Shown in pieces: positions 47,593 through 57,133 of a DNA stretch of 57,263 nt. Position 1 is the first letter of the stretch; each line of letters opens with the position of its first letter. Source of the stretch: a virus. The notes beneath the pieces were generated by a model that saw only the letters and a list, made by a program, of their open reading frames with translations, was not told the DNA's origin and did not search any database. The stretch lies in the IMG/VR virus record IMGVR_UViG_3300034156_000030, positions 1-57,263 of that record; one strand, written 5' to 3'. Position numbers and translations under genes: made by a program.

Positions 47593-48414
47593 AATCAAAT
47601 CTCCTTTATTATTTATATTTGTGTGCTTAACTGGTCCAGTTTTACCGGCAGTATCTCCAGTATTAGTAGATGCGGTGTTCTCATCTACAGCGGCGCCTAT
47701 CATGTAATAAACGACCTTTTTCTGATCTTCGCTAAGTGTATCAAATACATCTTTAACTGTTGGCTCAGTTTTTTTAGCAGCATGTTGTAGTTGAAGTGCT
47801 GGTTTAACATCAGTTTGTTTTCCAGTTGATGCATGTGCTAACATAGTGTATAAAACTGCTTTTTGGTCTTCATTGAAAGTATTAAATACATCTTCAATTG
47901 AAGGGATGTCACTATGTGCAGCTGTAGCATCATCATTGAAATTTAATCCAGTATAGATAATTGCTTCTGAATCATCAACCGTAGTAGAACCATCTTCATG
48001 TGCAAAAGCAATATTATCAATCAATGCTCCTGGATTGGCTCCGGAAAGAACTAAACTCACTTCTCTAATTGCACCATGAGAAACCTTTTTAGATTGCTCT
48101 TTAAGGTCATTGGCATAGATAGATAATGCTGAAATATCACCATGAGAAACAAGTTCTTTGGCGGTTTTTCCTTTTTCAGAATCATTAAACTTTCCATAAC
48201 AATATACGCCCTCTGCACGATTCTCAAGAACAGCATGACCAAGAATATTATCTGGCTCATTATGCATATGTCTCCATACTAGAGGTACAGTTGCCCCATC
48301 CTGATGTTTAAAAGCATCTTTAATGATTGTTCTACCGTCAGAGCATTTAAGATCATTTTTAGTGGCATATCCACTAAAGTCATACTGAGTTTTAGTTTTA
48401 TCATTCTTTGGCAT
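46525..48414 (-). CDS. Prohead protease - scaffold - major capsid fusion
   Basis: 629 residues. Protease 1-170: VPLVWRHMHNEPDNILGHA (H49 in the catalytic position), GDISALSIYAN (nucleophile S95 or S98), HGAIREVSLVLSGANPGALI. Linker 170-260 carries two copies of a DVFxTxxEDQKxVxYxM motif (172-195 and 218-242), as in scaffold (delta) regions. HK97-like capsid domain from about 290: SVLADTNHTPFSRIRTRIAD, EVITLTKRVTTPTTIYKKQK, KYLIETRISGALTRPKSAIV. A second start inside (M275) may make free capsid protein. Self-cleavage presumably also occurs. Position right after the portal is normal. Confidence 0.9.
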   Translation of the reverse strand: MPKNDKTKTQYDFSGYATKNDLKCSDGRTIIKDAFKHQDGATVPLVWRHMHNEPDNILGHAVLENRAEGVYCYGKFNDSEKGKTAKELVSHGDISALSIYANDLKEQSKKVSHGAIREVSLVLSGANPGALIDNIAFAHEDGSTTVDDSEAIIYTGLNFNDDATAAHSDIPSIEDVFNTFNEDQKAVLYTMLAHASTGKQTDVKPALQLQHAAKKTEPTVKDVFDTLSEDQKKVVYYMIGAAVDENTASTNTGDTAGKTGPVKHTNINNKGDLIMKNNVFDKGTKNEDEKNVLTHDQMAAIIKDVSKYGGSLKESFIAHAEEYGFNPIDILFPDAKDVLSGGPDTLSRKNAWVASVLADTNHTPFSRIRTRIADLTPDEARAKGYITGNLKLEEVITLTKRVTTPTTIYKKQKLDRDDVLDITDFDVVVWLKAEMRGMLDEEIARAVLLGDGRSPADESKINEQNVRPIALDNDNMFVVRVIVPGNETTDAIIDDFIRARKFYKGSGVPSLYISTDLLTEMLLLKDTTGHRLYATVQELASVLRVSEIIEVEPMNEAVRMVGDVAHKILGIVVNLKDYTIGADKGGQVSMFDNFDIDYNQQKYLIETRISGALTRPKSAIVVESLPVAP

Positions 48415-48454
48415 ATAGTATGCCCTCCTTCTTTTTAATTTTTAACACATTATG

Positions 48455-49678
48455 TTAAGCGTTTGAATTGTCCGCTGCCGAAGCATTAGGGTCATTGATG
48501 TTCTTATTTCTAAGTTCATCTGCTTTAGGATCTGTTGATGGTTTCCATCCAATTATAGATCTGATATCATTGGATGATAAGATTTCATTTCTTGTAAATT
48601 TATCTGCAATATTAGCGATTTCAGTAGCTGGAACGAAACTAAAGATATCTTTGAAATATTCAATAGATTGGTTTTGAGTTCTTGCTGTTTTAGTTAAGAA
48701 TTTTCGTTTGAACTCAGCTATGATCGCTAATAAAATTGGAACGACTGTTCTGTTATAATAATTAAGCATAGTTTTTTCGTCAGCTGTTCCGTTAAAGACC
48801 GCTTCTGTTAAACCTAATTGACTATATAACATAGATGTTAGATATTGAATTTGTGCCATTAGATTATTTTCAGCTGGTCTATTTAGTTGAGTTATTCTTT
48901 CTGTGCCGTCAGTATAGGCAATACCATATTTAGAACCTGAAAGTTGCATCTCAATATCCTTACGACGTTCTTCTGCTTGTAATCTTCTAGCTGGTGTTTT
49001 AATAACATATGGAAGTTGTATAATTAAATCAAGTTTACCAGATCCACTTTGTTCATCAATAGCATCCAGAATAGATAATTTCTTTAGAAGTCGTTTTAAG
49101 GTGCTATTGGGTTCATTCATAACTGAATATAATGGATTTTCTATGATAGCAACCATACTCTTTGGAAGTATGAGTTCTTCTTGTTTACCTGTTGACTCAT
49201 TATAAATTTTAACACGCACGTGCTTAGGATACCACGAAAGTATCCTAGCTGTACGCATTGTCTGAATATCAAAAGCTCCAGATATGGTTGGATTTATAGT
49301 GGTATCAACTGGAACAACAGCAACAACACCTTCATCAAATAGAGACATTACTACATCTTGTATGAATGCTCTATTAGTTTGATCAAGATTTGCTTCTAGT
49401 GTTAAAACATTATTTAAACCAGATGATATGGTTTCAGAATATTTTCCATTATCATCTAATCTAACATGTTGTATATTAGCCGATGCCACATCTAGGGCTA
49501 TTCTATTATAAACAGAAATAATAACAGATCTATCATTGGTTAGGCTCATTCTAACTCGGTCTTGTCTAGTATACGAACCATAACCAATGTCTCTCTGTTC
49601 TGTTGAGGATTGCGTAGGATCTTTATTCATAAAAGCATTCCATGCATGTTTTATTCTAGCTGTTAATGGTCCTGCCAA
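48455..49678 (-). CDS. Portal protein
   Basis: 407 residues. NDRSVIISVYNRIALDVASA, ARILSWYPKHVRVKIYNEST, LSILDAIDEQSGSGKLDLII, YLTSMLYSQLGLTEAVFNGT and FKRKFLTKTARTQ follow the HK97-type portal order. The dodecameric ring at the head vertex is the DNA channel. It lies before the protease-capsid gene and after the fibre genes. Confidence 0.88.
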   Translation of the reverse strand: MAGPLTARIKHAWNAFMNKDPTQSSTEQRDIGYGSYTRQDRVRMSLTNDRSVIISVYNRIALDVASANIQHVRLDDNGKYSETISSGLNNVLTLEANLDQTNRAFIQDVVMSLFDEGVVAVVPVDTTINPTISGAFDIQTMRTARILSWYPKHVRVKIYNESTGKQEELILPKSMVAIIENPLYSVMNEPNSTLKRLLKKLSILDAIDEQSGSGKLDLIIQLPYVIKTPARRLQAEERRKDIEMQLSGSKYGIAYTDGTERITQLNRPAENNLMAQIQYLTSMLYSQLGLTEAVFNGTADEKTMLNYYNRTVVPILLAIIAEFKRKFLTKTARTQNQSIEYFKDIFSFVPATEIANIADKFTRNEILSSNDIRSIIGWKPSTDPKADELRNKNINDPNASAADNSNA

Positions 49679-49712
49679 TCAAATAACCCCCTTTACCAGC
49701 TTAGTTTATTTA

Positions 49713-52487
49713 TTATGGTGTAGTTTCTATTTCAAAATAATCTCCGATGTCTAAAGCTATACTGAAATAACCAGTTGTGGCACTATACCATACAAATTCT
49801 ACGCCTTTTCTTTCTTGTGAACCATTTAATATAACTTTGTATCCTTTTCCATTATTAAATGATGTGCCGTCACCACCAAGATTTATCAAAGATGCATCTC
49901 CAGAAATGGAAGCAACACCATTGGCTAAGCCCAAACCAGTTGTAACATCAAATAACTCAGCTGGTATAAATGCTGTAGTTACTTCATACTTACCTATTAA
50001 TGGAAAAGTTGGAGATGTAGAATGCCAAATATTTGTATGATGTACTCCATTAACATCTACAATGAAATCCATAGTTTTTCCACTATCTAATGTGAATATA
50101 TTGGCACCAGCATCGTTCCAATTTTTAATTAAAACTGGTTTAGACGATAAATTTATTATTATGGTTGTTGTGGCTAATAAAAAATCGAAGAATAAACGAT
50201 ATCCATCATTAGGTATGCCCGATAATGTTATTTGCTGTGCATTTAGTTGACTTGGACTTAATTGTGTATAATCTAAATTTGTTATGTCTATATACACATT
50301 TTTATTTGTTAAGTCGGTGTATGCTCCAGAAAAGAAGGTTTCTGGTAATGTTGGTTTATCTGTTAAAGCATTATAACTACTTAAAGTTAATTTTGTAACT
50401 GTGGTATAATTGAAGAATGATGCAACTTCAGCTAGTCCTAATGTTGATGTTCCACCAGAATTATCATTAGTTATTGTTGCAACGCCATCTGTATTATTAG
50501 CAATGGTGTATAATCTTTCAGTATCGCCACTTGCATTTGGTAAAAATACATTAAATGGTGCTGCAGGCATACCAAATAATATTATATCTGTTACATTTAA
50601 TTGATTGGCTGGTACAATAACATCTCCACCAGCACTACAATCCAATTGGAGAGTTTTTAGTCTTCCAACAGATTCAAGTATGGTAGTTCCGTCACTAAAC
50701 AATTCTCTAACTTCTCCAACTTGTATTGGTTTTGAACTACCTCCCAAATCGGTCCTAAACTGGATGTATCCACTGCTATTATTAAATACAGTAAACTTTT
50801 TTACAGTTCCAGCATAGGGTTTTACGTTAGCATGTGTTCCATAAGAACCTGTAAAGATTAAAGTATTAGCTTTACTTTGTTCTTCCGTCATTTGATAATT
50901 ACCACTGGTTATTTCTATAGTAAGTATATCTACCACAGATGATGGTTTACCAGTTAAGTCATTATATGATCCTGAAATTGCCACAGGTGCTAAGTTATCA
51001 TGGTTTGTAACTAGATTAACATTGCCTCCAGCAGAATCTATTACCAAAGTACCGTTAGTATTAGCGGCTAATGTTGGTAATACCTGTGGTAAATAATTCT
51101 TATTTTTAATTGATATGGCATGATTAGTACGATTATACAATAGAATATGAGTTTCTATAGTCAAATCAAATTCTAAATCAACAACATCATCTGGTGTACC
51201 GTTTATATATAATGTATTCATTTTTTGTTCTGTAGGTGTTAATATTATTGCATCGTGTCCGTTAGGTATATATTTAGTCGCCGAGGTATTGGTAAGATCG
51301 CTATAGTTTCCAGAAAACCTAAATCCTACATGACATGAACCACTCAAATCAATGGCTATATCTATAGCCGAATTAGATGCTAAACTAAACAATTCCACAT
51401 TTCCATTTATTCTTATAGAGATTGTTTTTGATGATTCGTTAATTATAACAGCATTTGTCTGAACCGCAGTGTCTAATATTACTTGAAAATCATCTACAGG
51501 TGTGCCAGTTAATACTATTTTAGATGCACCTTGTTGAATTGCATTTAAACTAGTAGAGCTACCAGATGAAATATCTATTTCAATATTAGCATATATTAGA
51601 TCAACTAATCTTCCTGAGAACAATGATGGCTTATTGGTCAAATCATTATAATTACCCGAAAATCCAGCTTCAACAATACCTGTATGATTATCATAGAGTA
51701 CTGTTTTTACACCCCATGAAGGAATTATAACTGCCGGGCCAGATGGAAAATCAACTGACTTTATTGTAGCCACTTCTGGACCTGCATTTATAAATGTTAC
51801 TGGTGCGTAATTACCATTAGTCATTATAACATCAAATGGATTGGTCATTGCATAACCGTCTAGGTATAAACAGTTATATGATTCATCTTCTGCTGTTAGA
51901 TGTGTTACAGTTTGTGGATTCATGAATTTAGTTTTATTAAATCCACCATTCATAGCAATTATTTCTGTATATGTTGGTGTTAAACCAATATTTCCTTGAG
52001 GACCTGTTTCTCCTTGAATACCCTGAGCGCCCTGAGGACCTGTTTCTCCTTGAATACCCTGAATACCTTGGGCTCCAGTTTCTCCTTGAACGCCTTGAAT
52101 ACCCTGAGCGCCTTGAATACCTATTTCTCCTTGAATACCTTGGGGACCTTGAGTACCTGGTTCGCCTGGAATATCACTACTTGCTCCTTGAATACCTTGA
52201 ATACCTTGAATACCTTGAATACCTTGCGCTCCAGTTTCTCCTTGAGGACCTTGAACCCCCTGAGGACCTATTTCTCCTTGAACTCCCTGTATGCCTTGAG
52301 GACCTATTTCTCCTTGAACTCCCTGTATGCCTTGAGGACCTATTTCTCCTTGAGGTCCAACTGTGCCACCACTTTCATTTAATTCTTCTATTGTTGCTTC
52401 TAATTCATCACCAAGTCTAACCGATGCATTTCTTACTCTTGATAAATCATTCATTGCTTTGATTTCTTTCGGTGTTAATTGTTCCAT
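49713..52487 (-). CDS. Collagen-like putative head fibre protein
   Basis: 924 residues. N-terminal coiled segment (EIKAMNDLSRVRNASVRLGD) forms a probable attachment stem; residues 41-168 are about 40 Gly-X-Y triplets; the remainder is a chain of beta domains separated by SGxYNDLTxKP motifs (SGNYNDLTNKPS, SGSYNDLTGKPS, SGAYTDLTNK). The collagen part would trimerise. Its place between terminase and portal suggests attachment to the capsid rather than to the tail; a role in adhesion to host or mucus carbohydrate is speculation. Confidence 0.75.
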   Translation of the reverse strand: MEQLTPKEIKAMNDLSRVRNASVRLGDELEATIEELNESGGTVGPQGEIGPQGIQGVQGEIGPQGIQGVQGEIGPQGVQGPQGETGAQGIQGIQGIQGIQGASSDIPGEPGTQGPQGIQGEIGIQGAQGIQGVQGETGAQGIQGIQGETGPQGAQGIQGETGPQGNIGLTPTYTEIIAMNGGFNKTKFMNPQTVTHLTAEDESYNCLYLDGYAMTNPFDVIMTNGNYAPVTFINAGPEVATIKSVDFPSGPAVIIPSWGVKTVLYDNHTGIVEAGFSGNYNDLTNKPSLFSGRLVDLIYANIEIDISSGSSTSLNAIQQGASKIVLTGTPVDDFQVILDTAVQTNAVIINESSKTISIRINGNVELFSLASNSAIDIAIDLSGSCHVGFRFSGNYSDLTNTSATKYIPNGHDAIILTPTEQKMNTLYINGTPDDVVDLEFDLTIETHILLYNRTNHAISIKNKNYLPQVLPTLAANTNGTLVIDSAGGNVNLVTNHDNLAPVAISGSYNDLTGKPSSVVDILTIEITSGNYQMTEEQSKANTLIFTGSYGTHANVKPYAGTVKKFTVFNNSSGYIQFRTDLGGSSKPIQVGEVRELFSDGTTILESVGRLKTLQLDCSAGGDVIVPANQLNVTDIILFGMPAAPFNVFLPNASGDTERLYTIANNTDGVATITNDNSGGTSTLGLAEVASFFNYTTVTKLTLSSYNALTDKPTLPETFFSGAYTDLTNKNVYIDITNLDYTQLSPSQLNAQQITLSGIPNDGYRLFFDFLLATTTIIINLSSKPVLIKNWNDAGANIFTLDSGKTMDFIVDVNGVHHTNIWHSTSPTFPLIGKYEVTTAFIPAELFDVTTGLGLANGVASISGDASLINLGGDGTSFNNGKGYKVILNGSQERKGVEFVWYSATTGYFSIALDIGDYFEIETTP
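51984..52367 (-). repeat. Collagen-like Gly-X-Y coding repeats
   Basis: 384 bp encoding Gly-Pro-Gln, Gly-Ile-Gln and Gly-Glu-Thr-type triplets from degenerate 9-, 18- and 27-bp units; such tracts expand and contract easily. One interruption (SSDIPGEPGTQ) lies near the middle. Confidence 0.85.
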
Positions 52488-52516
52488 AATAACATTCCTC
52501 CTATTAATTTAATATT

Positions 52517-53683
52517 TTATTGCATGACAAACCATTGACCAGTACTACCTTTATATAATTTTAGCATTCCATAATTTGTATTTATGACTTTACTAGTTAC
52601 CCCTTCTATTGTATCCGTGCTACTACGTTGTATTGTTATGTTATTAACAGATGCTAATCCCGATTCATCTTTAATAATTATAACTGAACCTTCATTCATA
52701 AATGATGCAGTGGGTAGAAATACTGTCATTGGTACCGCTGTACTTGTCACGGCAATGATATAATCCAAATTAGTTGCATAATAAGGTGATGTATTTACTG
52801 TTATGCGTGGATTTACTATTCTAAGTGAGGATTCATTTCCACGTGGGTCCATAACAACTGTTGTTGCAATGCTTCTTTCAGCTAATGTTGGTAAACAACC
52901 AAAAGAATAATGTATACCAGACCAACCAGTAACAGTAAATGAACTTCTTATTTGAGTATTCATTAACCACACATCTATATATTCTGTACTTAAAGGATTA
53001 TTTACAGTTAAACCATTGGGTAAATAACTGTTAGAAAATATAGTAGAGCATGATGTTAATGGTAAACTAGAACAAGTTACTAGACCATTATATACACTAC
53101 CCATACCATGAACATATCCACCCATAGTATTTAAAGTACTAAATGTTTCACAGAAAAATGTATAAAATCTACTTGATGCTGCATACGCTTTAAATGTTAT
53201 AGCTTTATTGAACTGACAACCTCTGTTATACATTCTAGCATTAGTTGCAGTAACCGCAAACATATCAACATTTAGAATACCATCAATATAAATATTTATA
53301 AATCCAAATCTGTTATCCAAAGAACCTGCAAATGACGAATCTAATGAATATGTTCCTGAAAACACTACTCGAGTAGTATATGCAAAATCACCCATTACCC
53401 AAACATTTGGTTTATGTACAATATTTTGTGTTTCAGTAAAAAATCCAATACCATATTTTATGACATATCTTTTTGTAGGTGTTGCGTCAACTATTGTATT
53501 CATCGCGTGATATAAAGATGCAAATGGTTTACTAATGCTGCCATCACCAGTAGTATCATTACCTAACACATCTATAAATATAACATTTGTCATTGATAAA
53601 GCGTTAGGTTTATCTGATAGATCGTTATAACTACCAGATATAGCGACTGCTTTTAAATCTCGAATTTGTTTAGGACTCATCAT
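52517..53683 (-). CDS. Beta-helix putative virion fibre protein
   Basis: 388 residues from the first of two adjacent ATGs after GAGGTGATATAT. Begins SPKQIRDLKAVAISGSYNDL SDKP, the same SGxYNDL-KP joint as in the collagen-like protein. Middle part resembles pectate-lyase-type right-handed beta-helices (DGSISKPFASLYHAMNTIVD, WVMGDFAYTTRVVFSGTYSL). The C-terminus ends in a compact beta domain (YGMLKLYKGSTGQWFVMQ). Probably binds the same head or virion surface as its neighbour. Confidence 0.7.
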   Translation of the reverse strand: MMSPKQIRDLKAVAISGSYNDLSDKPNALSMTNVIFIDVLGNDTTGDGSISKPFASLYHAMNTIVDATPTKRYVIKYGIGFFTETQNIVHKPNVWVMGDFAYTTRVVFSGTYSLDSSFAGSLDNRFGFINIYIDGILNVDMFAVTATNARMYNRGCQFNKAITFKAYAASSRFYTFFCETFSTLNTMGGYVHGMGSVYNGLVTCSSLPLTSCSTIFSNSYLPNGLTVNNPLSTEYIDVWLMNTQIRSSFTVTGWSGIHYSFGCLPTLAERSIATTVVMDPRGNESSLRIVNPRITVNTSPYYATNLDYIIAVTSTAVPMTVFLPTASFMNEGSVIIIKDESGLASVNNITIQRSSTDTIEGVTSKVINTNYGMLKLYKGSTGQWFVMQ

Positions 53684-53699
53684 ATATATCACCTCATCC

Positions 53700-55445
53700 T
53701 TAATCAAACATTTCTTTATTTGCTTTATACGCAACCCATGAATCTATTAAAGCGGCAACACTATCAATCTTTTGATCATGTCGTTTCTTAAGTAATTTAC
53801 GATTACCGTTTGTATCTTCCATAGTAATAGCATTTCCCATAGCAAATGACATTAAATCTTGATCGAATACAAGCATCCTTTCTTCTGAGAATGTTTTTAG
53901 TTCACCAAGTGGAACTGATTCTGTTTTAGAACCTTGTATAACTTTTTCTATACCATATTCACCGTTCTCTTTACCCCATCTCTCAACAAATTCTTTAGCA
54001 TTATATGGGTCAAACCCAAAACAACGGACATCATATTCTGAATCTTGTATAAATTTATCAAGATCATCATAAACATCCATCATATCCAGGACGGCACATT
54101 CTAATACCATTAAGGAACCTTCTTCAATAAATTGGTCATATTTAATTCGCATAGATGGCGCCAATTTCATTAAAGTTAGAGAAGAAATATAACATCTGGT
54201 TTTAATACCAAAGTGATCTTTGGGTAAAGGAAATAAAAAAGTGAATGCACAGAAATCGTCACCTTGTGATAGGTCACCACCCATAGCACATGGCATATTC
54301 CAGAATGTACGTTGCTTGTGTGGCAATGTTTCTTCGTAAGTGAAGAAATAAGTAAAACCTTCCATAGGAATACCAAATCTTTTGGCAAGGATATCATTAC
54401 GAGTAGCTGGTGCTTTTTCAGCACGTTCTACATCGAGTTGATAAGCTTCATATGAAACAGTTTTTCCTAGATTAGGTTGAGCTTTCGGCCACATTGACGG
54501 GTCAGCAACTTCGCTAATATCATCCAAACGATAATACCAAATTGAAACATGAGGATTCGGATAATCTCCTCTAAGAATACTCATAAGTTCCATTTTTATA
54601 TTATCACCAGAAGCATTACGAACTGTTCCTTCTGAACTAATTGCTATTATAAGATAATCATCTATTTTAGTAGCACCTTGTTCTATTGCGCCTACAACAT
54701 CTTCTCTAACATCTCCGGATAACCATTCGTCTACTGTAGATATTTTTGGTCTTAAACCTTGAAGTTTATCTATAGTCATTGGTTTGATTGCCAATATAGA
54801 ACCAGTTAAGAAATTTTCTATACCTTGTTTAGTTGAAGTAAGTTTTACTCTATTGGCTCTTGAGCCGGTTGTATTTTGTAGTGAGCCTTCTGTCAGAAAT
54901 TTATATAATGGTCCTCTGGATCTTGTTATGGCAGTTCGAATTGGAGACATAACTTCATCAGCTTGCTTCATAGTTGGCGCAGTTGTTATTTGTTGTGTGG
55001 TAGATGTGTCTACATTCAGAAAATAATTTTGTATACAAGATGCATACATAGATTTGGCTCCGCCACGAGCAACAATTAAATATTGTTTATTGATAAGTCT
55101 TTTTTTAATCATTTTTTTTACATACTTACCACCATGGTTATCTTTATTAGGAACATAAATACTTTTTTCGACAAAATAGTACCACCCAAATATTTGCTCT
55201 GACCAGAGTTTAAAAGTATCAAGTAATATCAAATCAGCTCCATCAGTAAGAGTTAACTCGTGTTCACAATATTCGATGAAACCTTCCACTGCATCTTCAT
55301 AATAGAAAATACCACGATTTTTGATTAAATCATCTATTCGATTCATCTCCATCGAGATCTCTTTGCAGACTGGAATATTTCCTTGAAGAACATCTTCGCG
55401 AAACTGAGCATAATACTTAGGGGTCGCTGTATTTGATAGACCCAT
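53700..55445 (-). CDS. terL: Terminase large subunit
   Basis: 581 residues. Walker A ARGGAKS (126-132), Walker B ISTVDEW (235-241, D239/E240), coupling motif AISSEGT (268-274). The C-terminal RNase H-like nuclease has D391 (GGDLSQGDD), a middle acidic site (FGFDPYNAK) and a last Asp at KKRHDQKIDS. It packages DNA into the prohead and cuts concatemers. Length fits the T4/P22-like class; the family does not tell cos from pac cutting without comparison. Confidence 0.95.
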   Translation of the reverse strand: MGLSNTATPKYYAQFREDVLQGNIPVCKEISMEMNRIDDLIKNRGIFYYEDAVEGFIEYCEHELTLTDGADLILLDTFKLWSEQIFGWYYFVEKSIYVPNKDNHGGKYVKKMIKKRLINKQYLIVARGGAKSMYASCIQNYFLNVDTSTTQQITTAPTMKQADEVMSPIRTAITRSRGPLYKFLTEGSLQNTTGSRANRVKLTSTKQGIENFLTGSILAIKPMTIDKLQGLRPKISTVDEWLSGDVREDVVGAIEQGATKIDDYLIIAISSEGTVRNASGDNIKMELMSILRGDYPNPHVSIWYYRLDDISEVADPSMWPKAQPNLGKTVSYEAYQLDVERAEKAPATRNDILAKRFGIPMEGFTYFFTYEETLPHKQRTFWNMPCAMGGDLSQGDDFCAFTFLFPLPKDHFGIKTRCYISSLTLMKLAPSMRIKYDQFIEEGSLMVLECAVLDMMDVYDDLDKFIQDSEYDVRCFGFDPYNAKEFVERWGKENGEYGIEKVIQGSKTESVPLGELKTFSEERMLVFDQDLMSFAMGNAITMEDTNGNRKLLKKRHDQKIDSVAALIDSWVAYKANKEMFD

Positions 55446-55460
55446 ATAATACCTTCTTTC

Positions 55461-56003
55461 TTAAGCTTTGGTTATTAGCTTCTTTACTGCTTGTCCCATA
55501 GGAGTTGTACTAAGGGCATATATTGAAGTTAATGTTGTACCAATTCCTAATATGGTTTTTGCAACATCTGCACCTCTTGTTACATCAGCGGTTTTTAAAT
55601 CGCGTAATTGTTTTTCGAGTTGTAAACGTTTTGTAAGGTCTCCTAATTCTTTAGTTGATAAATTTTTTGATCCCTTGGCTTGTAACATCCTTGCTTCTGT
55701 ATAGTCTGCTGAGGGACTAGTTTTTGTAGCAGATTTATGTGAGTGCCACTTCATACCAGAAATTCCAAAGTGAGCAAGAACATCTTCAGCTGTATGATAT
55801 AGTTTATTAATTGGTTGTTCAGTACTAACATTAACAGCTGAGTCATAATATCCTCCTCCATTCATCATGTCAGAACTAGACATAGATCTTCTTTTGATAT
55901 CAGCGATTAAACTTTGAAGTTGACTTTCTTTTGATAATCTACTAATCAAATCATTTAGTTCCTGATCAGTTGCATCTTTAATTGTTACTGTTTTATCAGC
56001 CAT
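55461..56003 (-). CDS. HFGIxGMKW-tagged head-associated protein
   Basis: 180 residues. Contains LAHFGISGMKWHSHK (76-90), a form of the short HxGIxGMxWG motif found in many phage head-module proteins; here the final WG is WH. C-terminal half is helical (LSTKELGDLTKRLQLEKQLR) and ends with a hydrophobic segment (ADVAKTILGIGTTLTSIYAL), possibly a membrane or capsid anchor. Located immediately before the large terminase. The motif may be a scaffold or capsid-targeting tag; compare the RNA polymerase-like protein. Confidence 0.75.
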   Translation of the reverse strand: MADKTVTIKDATDQELNDLISRLSKESQLQSLIADIKRRSMSSSDMMNGGGYYDSAVNVSTEQPINKLYHTAEDVLAHFGISGMKWHSHKSATKTSPSADYTEARMLQAKGSKNLSTKELGDLTKRLQLEKQLRDLKTADVTRGADVAKTILGIGTTLTSIYALSTTPMGQAVKKLITKA

Positions 56004-56348
56004 TTAACTTCCTCCTTCTACTTGAACAAGTAATCTAAATTCTAATTCCCTAATCTGAGATTCTATTGATGTTACTAAATACCCCATTTGTGGTGGGTCA
56101 AATGTTAAACGAGTTTTAAGATAGACAAACATTTTTACTCCTTCCAAATCATGTCGTGTACTTATAAAATCCGACCAAGTTGCAGTGGCATCTTGAATAA
56201 TAAAACCAGTTGATGGTCCAACACCAAGTTGATTCAAATGCATTAATGCTCCGTTAATATACATTATAATATCTGAATCAAAGTGAGTGTATGATTCTTC
56301 TATTCCTAAAAGTTTTTTAATAGATGTTAATATACTTGGTATTACCAT
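56004..56348 (-). CDS. Head completion protein (gp6-like connector)
   Basis: 114 residues. SILTSIKKLLGIEESYTHFD SDIIMYINGALMHLNQLGVG and EGVKMFVYLKTRLTFDPPQM match the small all-helical connector adjacent to the portal in siphophages. Here it lies before the large terminase, upstream of its usual position after the capsid gene. Confidence 0.76.
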   Translation of the reverse strand: MVIPSILTSIKKLLGIEESYTHFDSDIIMYINGALMHLNQLGVGPSTGFIIQDATATWSDFISTRHDLEGVKMFVYLKTRLTFDPPQMGYLVTSIESQIRELEFRLLVQVEGGS

Positions 56349-56749
56349 AATCTAGTATCTCCTCTCTTTCGTTCTTTTGGAAGTTGTATTAACAAAGACT
56401 CATCTCCATAATGAATTGCATTACTTGTCTGGTGAGATGTACATATTAAATTATTGAGATCAAATACACAATCTTTTCCCAATTCGATATCTTCTACTGT
56501 GATTGGATTTATATGGTGTACAATAATTTTACCAAAAATTTCTCTACCTTTGATTCCAAGATCACAACCGTTATCTCTAACTATAGCATCTCGTCTTAGA
56601 TATTTCCATTCAATAGAATGATAGAAACTTTGATTAATATGTCGCTCGTATCCAAATGTTTCTCTGCCAACTATTCCACCAATCTTTAAATAATTATAAC
56701 GTTCTTCAAAAGTGTTTAGACGAATGAGTTCTCTATAAGATTTAATCAT
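56342..56749 (-). CDS. HNH endonuclease
   Basis: 135 residues from the ATG at 56749, which overlaps the TAA of the preceding gene (ATGATTAA). CDLG...IIVHHINPI...LNNLICTSHQTSNAIHYG is the HNH core (His-Asn-His with Cys zinc site partly present). HNH proteins beside terminase genes are needed for DNA maturation in HK97-like phages; homing endonuclease is the alternative. Confidence 0.85.
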   Translation of the reverse strand: MIKSYRELIRLNTFEERYNYLKIGGIVGRETFGYERHINQSFYHSIEWKYLRRDAIVRDNGCDLGIKGREIFGKIIVHHINPITVEDIELGKDCVFDLNNLICTSHQTSNAIHYGDESLLIQLPKERKRGDTRLW

Positions 56750-57098
56750 CGTTATCATCTTCTTCATCGTCGTCACTCCTTTTATTGCCTGAATAAGTTT
56801 TCATAGCATTTAACGCATCTTTATATAATTTTTCTACATTTTTTGCCGATTGTATGGCTTCGGTTTTAGCTTTTAATAATTCGTTTTGTTGTACCATCAT
56901 CTCTTGTTCTAATCTTTCTTTACTAGAACCTAGTTTTAGAAAGTGAGCTATTACTTGTGAGCTTGCTGTTCCCTTTTCTAATTGTTTTTCAGCAAGATCA
57001 ACTGCTAATGCTATTAATTGTTTCTCTCTTGCATCCGGTGTTGTAGCTGGAGGTCTCTTTCTTTTTAAGTTTTCATCTGGTTTCTTTGGTGAGCTCAT
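56742..57098 (-). CDS. Small terminase-like DNA-packaging protein
   Basis: 118 residues, ATG nine to ten nt after AAAGGAGG. REKQLIALAVDLAEKQLEKG and TASSQVIAHFLKLGSSKERL are predicted HTH helices, followed by a helical oligomer region (MMVQQNELLKAKTEAIQSAK) and a very acidic tail. This arrangement is typical of the first packaging gene in phages of Firmicutes. It sits immediately after the inverted repeat 57134-57238, which may be its binding site. Confidence 0.75.
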   Translation of the reverse strand: MSSPKKPDENLKRKRPPATTPDAREKQLIALAVDLAEKQLEKGTASSQVIAHFLKLGSSKERLEQEMMVQQNELLKAKTEAIQSAKNVEKLYKDALNAMKTYSGNKRSDDDEEDDNDD

Positions 57099-57133
57099 AA
57101 GTTAGGACCTCCTTTCAATGAGTTTTACTATAC

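Noticed and set aside
51971-52420. Plus-strand LLEYLEYLEY-like ORFs opposite the collagen tract
   Set aside because: Pure antisense of Gly-X-Y repeats.
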